This document shows, piece after piece, positions 26,979-36,444 of a DNA stretch of 64,000 bases. Positions within the stretch are counted from its first letter, which is position 1, and each line of letters starts with the position of its first letter. Origin of the DNA: Gottfriedia endophytica. Its GTDB lineage: Bacteria > Bacillota > Bacilli > Bacillales > Bacillaceae_G. The position numbers and the translations under genes are program-made. The notes under the pieces are model-generated. The model was given only the letters and a program-made list of their open reading frames with translations. It was not told the DNA's origin and ran no database searches. The DNA lies in the NCBI RefSeq assembly GCF_017814275.1, contig NZ_JAGIYQ010000016.1:20787-84786 (forward strand). Direction: 5' to 3'.

Positions 26979-28205
26979 TTACTTTTTAGTTGGATAAATT
27001 ACTTTACCTGTTTTCTCATCTTTTACTACACTATTTTTATTTTTCTTAGCAAATGCAATTGCATCAGTTGTAGAGATAAATACATCTAATTTATCTTTTC
27101 CTACATAAACACCATAACGATATGCGACAGAAGTTTTAAAGTAAACATTTTTACCTGTTTTCAAATCTACTACTCTTCTACCAGCCTGCCCATTAGCAAA
27201 TACCTTTGAGCTACTTAAATCACTAAATGTATTTAAAATTAATTGATGGTAATAAACAGCATACTGGTTAGTATTTTTCCAAATGGATTTATATGAGAAA
27301 TCTGGTTGCACTAACTGAATGTCTGTTTTCACATTACTCAGAGCATATTTTTTTGCATCATTAAATTTACCAAATGATTTTACAAATTTTCCATTTGCGT
27401 ACACTTTATAAGTTGATAGAGTTTGATAAAATGTAGAAATTAAACTTTTATCTTCTGAAGACTTTGGACTAGTCACATCAACATAAACATTATTTCCTAC
27501 GTTAACCATTCCGTACATTTTATTTTTACCATCTACATCTTCACCAGTAATAATGTAGTTTGTTGTATTTTTCATTGCATCCAAATATTTATCTTTATAT
27601 GCAGTCGCTACAGCTCCCATTGAATTAAATGTTACTACAGGATAGCTAAGTGCTAAGTTTATTTTTGCACTTTGTGCTAAGTGGCCACCCATACCATGTC
27701 CAGTTAAAGAGATACTGACATTTGGATTATCTTTAGTCACGTCATCTATCACTTGCTTTGTAAAAGCCTTATCCTCTGCATCTTGAGGATGGACGACAAG
27801 ATGCGTTGTTGGATCTTCATATGATTTGTAATTATCACTCCAGTCTCTTGGTAGTGGGTCTACACCATCTTTTCCTTCTGTTCCTTTATAAGCAATAATT
27901 ACCTCTGTATTTGATGGGTCTTCAAGTGCAATTGCTTCGAAACCCTCATCAATATTCCCTTTTCCAGCAACATTAATGACTTTCCAATCTCCTAACGTAT
28001 TCTTTTGATCAATTGACGCACTACTTATTTCGCTTACTTTTTTATTTAAGTTTTTATATACATCATTATTTAAAGCTAATTCGGATGCATATAACTCTTT
28101 ATATACTTTCGTCAAATCTAGATTTGAACTTGTACTTGCTCCAACATGTTGAAATGGTTGAATAGCTAGTGAAACACCTAATAACATAACAGCTAACTTT
28201 TTCAT
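26979..28205 (-). CDS. Secreted class-3 lipase-like protein without nucleophile
   Basis: A 408-residue exported protein. The signal peptide (MKKLAVMLLGVSLAIQ) ends near HVGA. Residues 70-260 follow the class 3 lipase fold: VIIAYKGTE, then the elbow LTGHGMGGHLAQ at 168-179. Family members have GHSxGG; here residue 171 is Gly (codon GGT), so the catalytic serine is absent. The C-terminal 150 residues hold two related segments (KVYANGKFVKSF and KVFANGQAGRRV). GAGGTGAG sets the ATG at 28205. It may bind rather than cleave lipid. Confidence 0.75.
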   Translation of the reverse strand: MKKLAVMLLGVSLAIQPFQHVGASTSSNLDLTKVYKELYASELALNNDVYKNLNKKVSEISSASIDQKNTLGDWKVINVAGKGNIDEGFEAIALEDPSNTEVIIAYKGTEGKDGVDPLPRDWSDNYKSYEDPTTHLVVHPQDAEDKAFTKQVIDDVTKDNPNVSISLTGHGMGGHLAQSAKINLALSYPVVTFNSMGAVATAYKDKYLDAMKNTTNYIITGEDVDGKNKMYGMVNVGNNVYVDVTSPKSSEDKSLISTFYQTLSTYKVYANGKFVKSFGKFNDAKKYALSNVKTDIQLVQPDFSYKSIWKNTNQYAVYYHQLILNTFSDLSSSKVFANGQAGRRVVDLKTGKNVYFKTSVAYRYGVYVGKDKLDVFISTTDAIAFAKKNKNSVVKDEKTGKVIYPTKK

Positions 28206-28438
28206 TTTTATACTCACCTCATAAAATAGTAATTTTAATAACTTGCACTCTATGTAAGCCTAAATGTTAATTCCAAAACTGAACTACGCCTATTAGTAAG
28301 TTGCTTACCGCTCATCTTATCCATCCCTTTTCGTTTTTACTGTCTTTTCCCTCCTTTGTTTCATAACCATCTAAAACGATTTTTCCAAACATAAAAGTAA
28401 GAATATTGAAAAAACTATAGATAAAGGATGTCTAATAA

Positions 28439-28555
28439 ATGTCGCGTGTATTTTATTTTTCGGCAGGACCTTCTAATCTTCCTCTTTCTATATTAAAAAA
28501 AGTTCAAGAATCGATATTAACTTACTTAGATCCATTTGTTGTTATTCTATTATAA
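28439..28555 (+). pseudogene. serC: Remnant of serC (phosphoserine aminotransferase) N-terminus
   Basis: A 38-codon frame starting MSRVFYFSAGPSNLPLSILK, like the first 20-30 residues of SerC (NFSAGPAxLPxxVL). It has AAGGATGT before its ATG, then breaks off at DPFVVILL and a stop. The remaining 320 or so residues of the enzyme are absent. It lies between two minus-strand genes in a 418-bp space. Confidence 0.55.
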
Positions 28556-28559
28556 TAGT

Positions 28560-28606
28560 GAAAAACGCGATTTATTCAGTTGAATTTACTGACCAAATCG
28601 CATTTT
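28560..28606 (-). terminator. Terminator of the capA-like gene
   Basis: Outer stem GCGATTT / AAATCGC and inner CAGT / ACTG, with TTTTT on the minus strand. Confidence 0.65.
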
Positions 28607-28623
28607 GTTTTCAACCTATTAGA

Positions 28624-29712
28624 CTATTTAGAAACCATTGAGCAAGTCGAAGTAAACTTTGTATTATACGATAGCTTATTTAATTTCTTAATTATCGTTT
28701 GGTTGTATGCGTTGTTAACAGGTCTAGGCTGACCATTATCAATATGAAGAGGTATGATTGAACTAGATACTTTATTATTTTGTAATGTCAGCTTTACAAT
28801 CATCGATTCTTTTCCCTTTGGACTACTATTGCCCTCAAAAACGAAATTTCCTAAGCTATAATAAATCGGTTTTCCTTTATACAGCTCTGTACCCATTAAA
28901 GAATGACTGTGTGCACCAATTACGACATCTACCCCAGCATCAATATATTGTTTACCCATTGTTCTTGCATAAGCCTCTGGATAATCCATACGCTCTTTAT
29001 TCCAATGAACGAAAACAATTGTGTAGTCAGACTTTTTAACGGCATTCTTCACATAGCTCATCATAGGATTCATCGTATAACCTGATGCAATACCAGCTCT
29101 CGACTTACTTGCCATCCAAGAAGTATCCGGTAATACACGACTTATTCCTAAGATCGCTATCTTTTTCCCATTAATTGTTCTATATTGTGCTGTAAAAGCG
29201 TCATCAATATTTTTCCCAGCACCTGTATAGCCGATATTTGCCTTTTTCAAATAATTCATCGTGTCGAATAAAGCAACTGGACCGTAGTCTAAAGTGTGAT
29301 TATTCGCTAATGAAACAATATCTATTCCAGCATTTTTAATTCCTTGAACAGTTTTCGGTTGAGAACGAAATGTAAATTCTTTAGTTGCTGCATTACCTCT
29401 TGTTGATACAGACGTTTCTAAATTTACAACAGATAAATCTGAGTTTTTAAAATAAGGACTAACATATTTAAAAGGATAATCTACACCATATTTGTTAATC
29501 CTAGCCCCAACACCTTTATCTAACATTACATCACCAGCAAATGTTATGGTAATGGGTTTTGTAGTATTATTTGCAGGAATTTGTGCTGCTTTTACATCAT
29601 CAGTAAATAATTTCTCGTTTCCAGGTATAAGTACTACTACTAAAAATGCAACCAAAAGAATGAAAGTTGCCCTTCGAACGATTTTCTTCATCATATTATT
29701 TAATGGAATCAT
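28624..29712 (-). CDS. CapA family (PGA_cap) membrane-anchored metallophosphatase
   Basis: A 362-residue protein with one N-terminal span (ATFILLVAFLVVVLIPG) and the rest outside. The calcineurin-like motifs of the CapA/PgsA family are present: ITFAGDVMLDKG, VVNLETSVS, LANNHTLDYG, VIGAHSHSL, YYSLGNFVFEG. CapA-type proteins act in poly-gamma-glutamate capsule formation, but no capB/capC genes lie nearby, so the substrate is open. GGGGGAG precedes the ATG by 10 nt. Confidence 0.85.
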   Translation of the reverse strand: MIPLNNMMKKIVRRATFILLVAFLVVVLIPGNEKLFTDDVKAAQIPANNTTKPITITFAGDVMLDKGVGARINKYGVDYPFKYVSPYFKNSDLSVVNLETSVSTRGNAATKEFTFRSQPKTVQGIKNAGIDIVSLANNHTLDYGPVALFDTMNYLKKANIGYTGAGKNIDDAFTAQYRTINGKKIAILGISRVLPDTSWMASKSRAGIASGYTMNPMMSYVKNAVKKSDYTIVFVHWNKERMDYPEAYARTMGKQYIDAGVDVVIGAHSHSLMGTELYKGKPIYYSLGNFVFEGNSSPKGKESMIVKLTLQNNKVSSSIIPLHIDNGQPRPVNNAYNQTIIKKLNKLSYNTKFTSTCSMVSK

Positions 29713-29857
29713 AGAAATTATCTCCCCCTTTTTAATAAAAATTTAGCTTACCAATATTATCACAAATCTTTTGAACTATTAAGCTTTATTTATTGATTAG
29801 CTGTTTAACAGAAATAATAATAGGAAGTTAGTAACCTAACTCCCTTAATATCTTTTA

Positions 29858-31057
29858 CTATTTACTATTTTCAATAATACTCGCTACTCCCTGTCCTCCA
29901 CCAATACAAAGCCCAGCTACACCATAACTCTCATCTCTTCTTTTTAGCTCATGAATTAATGTAACAAGTATTCTGGCACCACTTGCTCCAATCGGATGAC
30001 CTAAAGCAATTGCACCACCATTAACATTTACTTTAGCTGGATCAAAGTTACATTCTTTGCTAACAGCAATAGATTGAACAGCAAATGCTTCATTTGCTTC
30101 AATTAAATCCATATCATCTATTGTTAACCCCGTTTTTTCTAAAACTTTTTTAATCGCTGCTGCTGCGCCGATTCCCATTATACTTGGATCTACACCAGCT
30201 ATTGCATTTCCAACTAATTTTACTAACGGTTTAAGACCAAGTTCCAATGCTTTACTTTCCTTCATTAAGACTAGTGCAGCTGCACCATCATTTATTCCGG
30301 AAGCATTTGCAGCAGTAACAGTTCCATCTTTTTTAAATGCTGGTTTAAGCTTTTCTAAAACACTCATTGTTGTATTAAATTTAGGAAATTCATCATCCTT
30401 AAATACAATATCATTCCCTTTTCTTTGAGGAATTACTATTGGTACAATTTCTTCTACAAAACGTTCAGCTTTTATCGCAGCTTCCGCTTTTTGTTGGCTT
30501 TCTAAAGCAAATTGATCTTGTTCTTCCCTTGAAATAGTATATTTTTCAGCTAAGTTTTCAGCTGTTATTCCCATATGATAATCATTAAAGGCACACCATA
30601 ATCCATCTTTGATCATGCTATCTTCTACTTTTTGATGCCCCATTTTATACCCTTCACGAACTCCCTCAAGAAGATATGGTGACTGACTCATGTTTTCCAT
30701 ACCACCAGCAACAACAATCTCTGACTCACCTGACAAAATAGCTTGTGCTGCTAAATGAACAGTCTTTAATCCAGAACCACAAACTTTATTAATTGTAAAT
30801 GAAGATGTCGTTTGAGGAATTCCTGCTAATATTGCAGCTTGGCGTGCTGGATTTTGTCCAAGGCCAGCCTGCAGTACATTCCCCATGATCACTTCATCAA
30901 CTAACTCAGGATTTAAATTTACCTTTTGAAGAGCTGCTTCGATAACCGCTGCTCCTAATTTAACAGCAGAAACATTTTTAAGTGAACCATTAAAACTTCC
31001 AATTGCCGTTCTGACAGCGCTTACAATAACTACATGATCTTTATTCAATCTAATCAA
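29858..31057 (-). CDS. Acetyl-CoA acetyltransferase (thiolase)
   Basis: A 399-residue thiolase. The acylated cysteine is in [12 protein letters not shown] near 90, the histidine in [16 protein letters not shown] near 352 and the second cysteine in GLCIGGGQG near 382. It interconverts two acetyl-CoA and acetoacetyl-CoA. The start appears to be TTG (31057, or TTG three codons later); no ATG fits. It follows scoA-scoB in the same direction, forming an acetoacetate use or synthesis module, though a hairpin separates it. Confidence 0.88.
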   Translation of the reverse strand: MIRLNKDHVVIVSAVRTAIGSFNGSLKNVSAVKLGAAVIEAALQKVNLNPELVDEVIMGNVLQAGLGQNPARQAAILAGIPQTTSSFTINKVCGSGLKTVHLAAQAILSGESEIVVAGGMENMSQSPYLLEGVREGYKMGHQKVEDSMIKDGLWCAFNDYHMGITAENLAEKYTISREEQDQFALESQQKAEAAIKAERFVEEIVPIVIPQRKGNDIVFKDDEFPKFNTTMSVLEKLKPAFKKDGTVTAANASGINDGAAALVLMKESKALELGLKPLVKLVGNAIAGVDPSIMGIGAAAAIKKVLEKTGLTIDDMDLIEANEAFAVQSIAVSKECNFDPAKVNVNGGAIALGHPIGASGARILVTLIHELKRRDESYGVAGLCIGGGQGVASIIENSK

Positions 31058-31087
31058 CTACTTTCTCTATATGTTATTTATTTCATG

Positions 31088-31126
31088 TTTAAGGAAACCT
31101 TTGCTTGGTTTTGCAAAGGTTTCCTA
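31088..31126 (-). terminator. Hairpin between scoB and the thiolase gene
   Basis: Perfect 12-bp stem GGAAACCTTTGC / GCAAAGGTTTCC with an 8-nt loop. The T-tail is poor (TTAAAC), so it may slow or partly end transcription, or protect the 3' end of the scoAB message. Confidence 0.55.
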
Positions 31127-31175
31127 ACTTCATTTCTATTACTCTACATAATTTCTAATCTTCTCTTAAATTAAA

Positions 31176-31826
31176 TTAAACTTCAGATAATAAATTTGGA
31201 TGAACGATGAAGCTAGCTTCTGTTTTCTCTTTTATTTCTTCAATTGTAGTATGAGGTGATTTTTCAACTAATGTCATTTTTCCATCATTAAAATCAAACA
31301 CAGCTAATTCAGTAATTAATCGATGAACGACACCTTTACCAGTTAAAGGGAGTGTACATGCTTGTTTAACTTTACTTTCTCCGTACTTATTTACGTGTTC
31401 CATGACTACTACCACTTTTTTAGCTCCATTAACTAAATCCATGGCACCCCCCATACCCTTAACCATTTTTCCTGGTATCATCCAATTCGCTAAGTCACCT
31501 TCTTGTGAAACCTCCATACCACCTAAAATAGCTAAATCAATATGGCCACCGCGAATCATTGAAAAAGATTCCGCACTATCAAAATAGGAAGCTCCTAAAA
31601 CAGCAGTAACTGTTTCCTTTCCAGCATTAATTAAGTCAGGATCAACTTGCTCTTCTGAAGGATAAGGTCCAATACCTAGTAAGCCATTTTCAGATTGAAG
31701 CATTACATTCATTCCAGTAGGGATATAATTTGCTAGCAGTGTTGGTAGTCCAATACCTAAGTTTACATACATTCCATCCTGTATCTCTTTAACAGCACGC
31801 TCTACAATGATTTGTCTTACATCCAT
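31176..31826 (-). CDS. scoB: 3-oxoacid CoA-transferase subunit B
   Basis: A 216-residue protein with the active-site glutamate in MLQSENGLLGIGP near 48 and NLGIGLPTLLANY before it. It forms the enzyme with ScoA, moving CoA from succinyl-CoA to acetoacetate. It begins 13 bp after scoA and ends with HPNLLSEV. Confidence 0.9.
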   Translation of the reverse strand: MDVRQIIVERAVKEIQDGMYVNLGIGLPTLLANYIPTGMNVMLQSENGLLGIGPYPSEEQVDPDLINAGKETVTAVLGASYFDSAESFSMIRGGHIDLAILGGMEVSQEGDLANWMIPGKMVKGMGGAMDLVNGAKKVVVVMEHVNKYGESKVKQACTLPLTGKGVVHRLITELAVFDFNDGKMTLVEKSPHTTIEEIKEKTEASFIVHPNLLSEV

Positions 31827-31839
31827 TTCGATTCCTCCT

Positions 31840-32538
31840 TTACTGTGTAACCTTACGGCGTTCTATTCTTTTCTCATAAGTTTGACCAACTAACACATGT
31901 TGAACGTATATTCCAGGTGTATGTATTTCATCTGCCTCTAGCTCGCCTACTTCTACTATTTCTTCAACTTCTACAATCGTGATTTTTCCTGCCATTGCTG
32001 CTAATGGGTTGAAATTTCTTGCTGTTTTTCTAAATACAAGATTCCCTTGAGTGTCGGCTTTCCAAGCTTTAACAAGCGCTACGTCTCCAACAATCCCTTT
32101 TTCTAGTAAATACGTTTTGCCATCAAATTCCTTAAGTTCTTTCCCATCTGCTATAGGAGTACCTACACCTGTTGCTGTATAAAAACCTGGGATACCTGCT
32201 CCGCCTGCACGAATTCGCTCAGCTAATGTTCCTTGGGGTACTAGTTCTACTTCAAGTTCCCCACTTAGGAACTGCTTTTCAAAAATTTTATTTTCTCCTA
32301 CGTATGAAGAGACCATTTTTTTAATTTGCTTATTCGCTAAAAGTAGTCCAAGTCCAAAATCATCCACTCCACAGTTGTTACTAACGACCGTTAAATCGTT
32401 TACTCCCTTTTCACGTAAAGCAAATATTAAATTTTCTGGTATACCACATAATCCGAACCCACCAACGATAATGGTAGATCCATCTTGAACCACAGATACT
32501 GCTTCTTCAAATGAAGTTAATACTTTACTTTTACTCAT
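31840..32538 (-). CDS. scoA: 3-oxoacid CoA-transferase subunit A
   Basis: A 232-residue protein with the CoA-transferase A signature [13 protein letters not shown] near 25 and [15 protein letters not shown] near 112. First gene of scoA-scoB; the thiolase gene follows. Together they turn acetoacetate into two acetyl-CoA. The ATG at 32538 is preceded by AAAGGGG. Confidence 0.9.
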   Translation of the reverse strand: MSKSKVLTSFEEAVSVVQDGSTIIVGGFGLCGIPENLIFALREKGVNDLTVVSNNCGVDDFGLGLLLANKQIKKMVSSYVGENKIFEKQFLSGELEVELVPQGTLAERIRAGGAGIPGFYTATGVGTPIADGKELKEFDGKTYLLEKGIVGDVALVKAWKADTQGNLVFRKTARNFNPLAAMAGKITIVEVEEIVEVGELEADEIHTPGIYVQHVLVGQTYEKRIERRKVTQ

Positions 32539-32635
32539 TTTTTTACCCCTTTCAAAAAAATATGATTTAATTATTGGTTTAGTTCAGGTAAATATAATAA
32601 AGAATACTTGTAATATTCAGATAAATAATTTTATA

Positions 32636-32864
32636 AAAGGCTTTTTTCGTAGACTTTGTTGCTATTAAAGTATGTGTAAGTTGATTTCCACTCCAGGATG
32701 CTCGCTTTCCTTGGGGCGTGAGCTGAGCCTCCTCGTCGCATACGCTCCTGTGGGGTCTCAGCTTTCCCACATCTCCCACAGGAGTCGAGCACCCTTCCGT
32801 TTCAATCAACTTCTGTCTTTTAAATTACAAAACCTAAAATCAACAATCATTAAAAAAAGAGCCT
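32636..32864 (+). repeat. Family A repeat copy 4
   Basis: Full copy from AAAGGCTTTTTTCGTA to AAAAAAAGAGCCT, giving near-inverted ends AGGCT/AGCCT. The rest of the 683-bp space (32865-33221) shows no gene or clear signal. Confidence 0.85.
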
Positions 32865-33221
32865 AAAAAATACCATTATTATTTAATCTATGTGTATGCT
32901 CTATTACTTTTAACTCTATATAGACTTTCAATTAAAATATGATATTAAAGATAAAAAAACACCTTTTCGTAACCGCTTCCAATTCTGTTTAATGAAATCA
33001 TTTTCTCTTATTCTACATTTCAATCACTCTCCCTCACTCAAAGGAATCTTAATTAAAATTATTTTGTAGATACTTACTTATTTCAACAATTTTTTCATTT
33101 TACCTTCTATAATTTAAAGTTTCTTATCCATTAAAATTTTCTTTTCTTAAAAGGAAGTCCTTTTTTACAATATTTATACACTAAAAGGTGCTCTTTTAAA
33201 ACATTAGAACCTAGTCATATT

Positions 33222-34103
33222 TCATTTTTTAACGAGATTCTTTTGATAAGAATGAATTAATTTTTTTATCTCGTCTTTCACATTTGAAAATTTAAAACCT
33301 AAATCTTTTGCTAATTGGTTGCTTAAATATGTATGGCTATATGTATCATAAGGTGATTGGTTTTCTTTCTCTCCTTGATCTACAATATTCGCTTTTATTC
33401 CAAGTTCTTCTTCACATATTTGGATTAACTCATTAAATGTGATGACATCATTAGAACAAGCATTTATTGGACCTGTTACATCATTTGTAGATAACCAATT
33501 AAGGAATTCACCTGCTTCTTCCTCCGTAATAAACGTCATTTCATTTTCAAGATTTTTAATAACAAGCTCTTGATGATTCCAAATTTTCTTAACATGAAAC
33601 AGTAATCTTTCAGTATAATCATTTTCACCAATCACAACAGGGAATCGAACAGCAACTACCGGAAAGTCTGCCTGTTGGAAAAGAATAGCCTCAGCTAATT
33701 TTTTACCTTCAGCATATGTGTAGTCTTCTCTATTCCCATACTGAATAGGATAAGTATAAGGATTAAATCTATCTTCTATCACATTTTTACATTCCTCATA
33801 GACTGCTAATGTAGAAGTAAAAACGAACCTACCTACTTTTCCTTTTAATACATTAACTATTTCCTTTGCTTCATTTGGAGAATAGCAAATATTATCATAT
33901 ACTACATCCCATGATTGTTGTGCTAGTTGCTCCATTGAATTAGGATTGTCCCGATTAAATACAATACGTTTTACCTTTTCACCAAAATCATCCTTCGTTA
34001 ACCCTCTAGTGGCGATCGTTACATCGTAATTGGCATTTATTAATTGTTCTACTAATCTTTTACCAAAAAAGCGAGTTCCACCTAATACTAATACTTTTTT
34101 CAT
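33222..34103 (-). CDS. NAD-dependent epimerase/reductase family protein
   Basis: A 293-residue extended short-chain dehydrogenase with the dinucleotide loop VLGGTRFFGKRL at 6-17 and FTSTLAVYE near 105. The YxxxK position is YTYAEGKKLAE. The GGTRFFG loop is like that of CSP41-type and isoflavone-reductase-like proteins, so a sugar nucleotide substrate is not certain. The ATG at 34103 follows AGAGGTG; an in-frame TTG lies upstream within that site. Single gene. Confidence 0.75.
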   Translation of the reverse strand: MKKVLVLGGTRFFGKRLVEQLINANYDVTIATRGLTKDDFGEKVKRIVFNRDNPNSMEQLAQQSWDVVYDNICYSPNEAKEIVNVLKGKVGRFVFTSTLAVYEECKNVIEDRFNPYTYPIQYGNREDYTYAEGKKLAEAILFQQADFPVVAVRFPVVIGENDYTERLLFHVKKIWNHQELVIKNLENEMTFITEEEAGEFLNWLSTNDVTGPINACSNDVITFNELIQICEEELGIKANIVDQGEKENQSPYDTYSHTYLSNQLAKDLGFKFSNVKDEIKKLIHSYQKNLVKK

Positions 34104-34337
34104 AACTTTCACCTCTTTCAATTTCCAAATAGTATTCGTTTTTTTTCTATAAAATCCTTTTTTAAGAATATGAATAAAGTATTAATAGGTTTGAATATCG
34201 TCTATTTCTTATTAAACTAACTGGCAGGATAGTTGAATAAGAATTTTACATGTAGAATAAGGTTAAATTAAGTGTTAAAATCTCTTATTAGTAGAGTGTA
34301 CGAAGATATAAATAAAAACGAAAAAGGTTGGAAGTTA

Positions 34338-34595
34338 ATGGAAATAACAAATCCTAAATCTAAATTAGCATTAACATTGGCAATAGTTTCGTTTATCATA
34401 CCATTAGGTTTTATAATCGCTGTTATTGCTTTAGTTATTACAAAAGAAAGTATGAAAGAGATTGAAAGATTTAATCAAAAAGGGAAAGTGTTTGCACGAT
34501 CAGCAAAGATTACTAGCATAGTATCTATTTGTATTCATGCCATTGCTTTATTAATTGTAATATTGGCACTAGGGTTTGATTTTTTTAATAAATAA
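34338..34595 (+). CDS. Small two-span membrane protein (DUF4190-like)
   Basis: An 85-residue protein with spans LALTLAIVSFIIPLGFIIAV and ITSIVSICIHAIALLIVILA around a polar loop (KESMKEIERFNQKG). This layout matches DUF4190 proteins. The ATG at 34338 (MEITNPKSK) follows GGTTGGAAG; an upstream GTG at 34272 is less likely. A GCATGC palindrome lies 25 bp after the stop. Confidence 0.6.
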   Translation: MEITNPKSKLALTLAIVSFIIPLGFIIAVIALVITKESMKEIERFNQKGKVFARSAKITSIVSICIHAIALLIVILALGFDFFNK

Positions 34596-34620
34596 TTTCA
34601 ATTTTTATAGTTTCTTATTG

Positions 34621-34640
34621 AACTATCGCATGCGTTAGTT
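34621..34640. repeat. GCATGC-centred palindrome, copy 1
   Basis: AACTATCGCATGCGTTAGTT, palindromic except one position; the same element is at 35998-36023 and 36348-36370. No T-run follows, so it is not a normal terminator. Confidence 0.6.
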
Positions 34641-34752
34641 GAAGATCATAAGGCTGTTTCGGTAGCCCTTTTTATTTGTTTGACAAACAGGATTGTTGTA
34701 CAAGGAAATATAAGATATTGATAAAACAGCAAATAGACAAGAGTGTGAAGAA

Positions 34753-34854
34753 ATGGATCATTCGGTAGGTTACATCTTTTGGGGGCTAATTGTTTCTAGT
34801 GTGTTTCTTTTTGTATGGGGTCTTTGGAAAAAGTCTTGGGAATTATTGCTGTAA
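34753..34854 (+). CDS. 33-residue membrane peptide
   Basis: Frame MDHSVGYIFWGLIVSSVFLF, then VWGLWKKSWELLL. One span followed by a positively charged tryptophan-rich end, and a neat terminator 20 bp downstream. The ribosome site (GAGTGTGAAG) is weak. The paired aromatic and basic residues make chance unlikely. No family is recognised. Confidence 0.55.
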   Translation: MDHSVGYIFWGLIVSSVFLFVWGLWKKSWELLL

Positions 34855-34874
34855 ATTTAACATTTTAAATTAAG

Positions 34875-34910
34875 AGCATTTCTGTGTAATGAGAAATGCT
34901 TTTTATTTTT
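34875..34910 (+). terminator. Terminator of the 33-residue peptide gene
   Basis: Perfect stem AGCATTTCT / AGAAATGCT, loop of 8, then TTTTTATTTTT. Confidence 0.85.
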
Positions 34911-35032
34911 GTCAAAATTAAAAGGATATTTCAGTAACAATAATAATATAATGAAAAACAATACTAATTTATCGCAAAACAATAAAACGTATGATAAAAT
35001 CATGTTGTCATTAATTAAGCGAGGTGCTTTTT

Positions 35033-35515
35033 ATGAAACAAGTTACGACACTCTTTTTAAAGCTAGCTGTTATTTTTATAGGAATCCCAGTTCTTGCATT
35101 GTGCATATTTTTGGTGCCTAAGTTCGGGAATTTTGCTGGAGAATTGTATCCAGATATTGCTTATATGAAATCTCTCGTTTTAATCGATATGTACGCGGCA
35201 GCGATACCTTTTTACTTTGCTCTGTATCAAGCTTTTAAACTTTTAAGCTATATTGATAAGAACCAAGCGTTCTCGGAATTATCGATAAAGGCTTTAAAGA
35301 ATATAAAATACTGTGCCATCACGGTCAGTACCTTGTACCTGCTAGGTATGCCACTCTACTATCTCATGGCGGAAAGAGTTGACCCTCCATTTATCATTCC
35401 AATCGGATTGGTCATTATTTTCGCCTCTATGGTGTTCGCCGTATTTGCTGCTGTTCTCCAACGGCTTCTACAAGAAGCGATTAACATAAAATCAGAAAAT
35501 GATTTAACGGTTTGA
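35033..35515 (+). CDS. yoaS: DUF2975 membrane protein (YoaS-like)
   Basis: A 160-residue protein with four hydrophobic spans starting MKQVTTLFLKLAVIFIG, and the conserved loop YIDKNQAFSELSIKALKNIK. DUF2975 genes are followed by a small Cro/CI-type regulator, as here and as in yoaS-yozG of B. subtilis. ATG at 35033 follows GCGAGGTG; a GTG nine bases earlier lies in that site. Base composition looks more GC-rich than nearby DNA. Function unknown. Confidence 0.75.
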   Translation: MKQVTTLFLKLAVIFIGIPVLALCIFLVPKFGNFAGELYPDIAYMKSLVLIDMYAAAIPFYFALYQAFKLLSYIDKNQAFSELSIKALKNIKYCAITVSTLYLLGMPLYYLMAERVDPPFIIPIGLVIIFASMVFAVFAAVLQRLLQEAINIKSENDLTV

Positions 35516-35525
35516 GGTGGAGGAT

Positions 35526-35744
35526 ATGGCAATTATTATTAATATTGATGTGATGTTAGCAAAACGAAAAATGAGCGTAACGGAGCTTTCGGAGAGGGTT
35601 GGGATTACGATGGCGAATCTTTCCATTCTGAAAAATGGGAAAGCAAAAGCGGTTCGTTTTTCAACATTAGAAGCGATATGTAAGACTTTGGATTGTCAGC
35701 CAGGTGATATTTTGGAGTACAAAAGCGATGAAGACACTCAATAA
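35526..35744 (+). CDS. yozG: Cro/CI-type HTH regulator (YozG-like)
   Basis: A 72-residue protein that is almost entirely the HTH_26 DNA-binding fold: MSVTELSERVGITMANLSIL, KNGKAKAVRFSTLEAICK, LDCQPGDILEY. ATG at 35526 follows GAGGTGGAGGAT, 10 bp after the DUF2975 stop, so the two are co-transcribed. It likely controls its own unit. Confidence 0.8.
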   Translation: MAIIINIDVMLAKRKMSVTELSERVGITMANLSILKNGKAKAVRFSTLEAICKTLDCQPGDILEYKSDEDTQ

Positions 35745-35796
35745 AAACAGACAACAACTTTCTTCAACCAACGGGATTAGATAGTTAAATTAAGAT

Positions 35797-35824
35797 GAAG
35801 GGATAGCGATTAAGCTATCCCTTC
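35797..35824 (+). terminator. Terminator after the YoaS/YozG pair
   Basis: Perfect stem GAAGGGATAGC / GCTATCCCTTC, loop of 6; short T-tail. The rest of the space to 35997 shows nothing. Confidence 0.7.
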
Positions 35825-35997
35825 TCTGCGTTTATTATTGTTATTTAATTAGAGAATTCCATTGATATTAGTGACAAAAAATGTGATGTGATTTGCAATG
35901 TTTGCACCTCAAAAGGGAACCCGTTATTATAAAACGACCTGCTCTTTTTTTCTAGGTATATTTTCCACACAAAACTTAATTTAATTAATTTACATAA

Positions 35998-36023
35998 TTC
36001 AACTATCGCATGCGATAGTTGAA
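35998..36023. repeat. GCATGC-centred palindrome, copy 2
   Basis: Perfect 26-bp palindrome whose half-site is TTCAACTATCGCA, 52 bp before the start of the 85-residue protein gene. Confidence 0.7.
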
Positions 36024-36074
36024 TTAGACTTCAATGTATTAACTTTCATAATTTAAAATAGTTGGAGGATTCTT

Positions 36075-36332
36075 TTGGAAAGTATAAGAAAGCAAGCTTA
36101 CAAAGTATTAATTCACCAAGCTTTATTAGATACAAAAAATTGCAATGATACTGAAGAGATATTTCACATAGCTCATACTTTTCATAACCTTACTGAAACC
36201 TTAGTTGAGGATTTTAAAGGTTATAATGAAGAAGCATTATGGAGCAGAATAAGTTTTCTTGAAGAAAATTTTGGATTAATGCACTATAGAAGAATGTTTG
36301 AAGAAACGATAAAAAGGATGAGTAAAGATTAA
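36075..36332 (+). CDS. Unknown 85-residue protein
   Basis: Soluble, helical, with MESIRKQAYKVLIHQALLD at the start and HYRRMFEETIKRMSKD at the end. The start is TTG with GGAGG 7 nt upstream; no ATG fits. It is flanked on both sides by the GCATGC palindrome. No family is recognised. Confidence 0.6.
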   Translation: MESIRKQAYKVLIHQALLDTKNCNDTEEIFHIAHTFHNLTETLVEDFKGYNEEALWSRISFLEENFGLMHYRRMFEETIKRMSKD

Positions 36333-36347
36333 GATACATTCTTATTA

Positions 36348-36370
36348 AACAACCGCATGCGATAGTTGAA
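36348..36370. repeat. GCATGC-centred palindrome, copy 3
   Basis: CAACCGCATGCGATAGTTG with one arm shortened, 16 bp after the stop of the 85-residue protein gene. Confidence 0.6.
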
Positions 36371-36444
36371 TACGATCACAAGTCAGTAGTGAGATATCTT
36401 ATATGAAGATACTAACAGATTATTGACAAAGAGTCAGGGATTAG

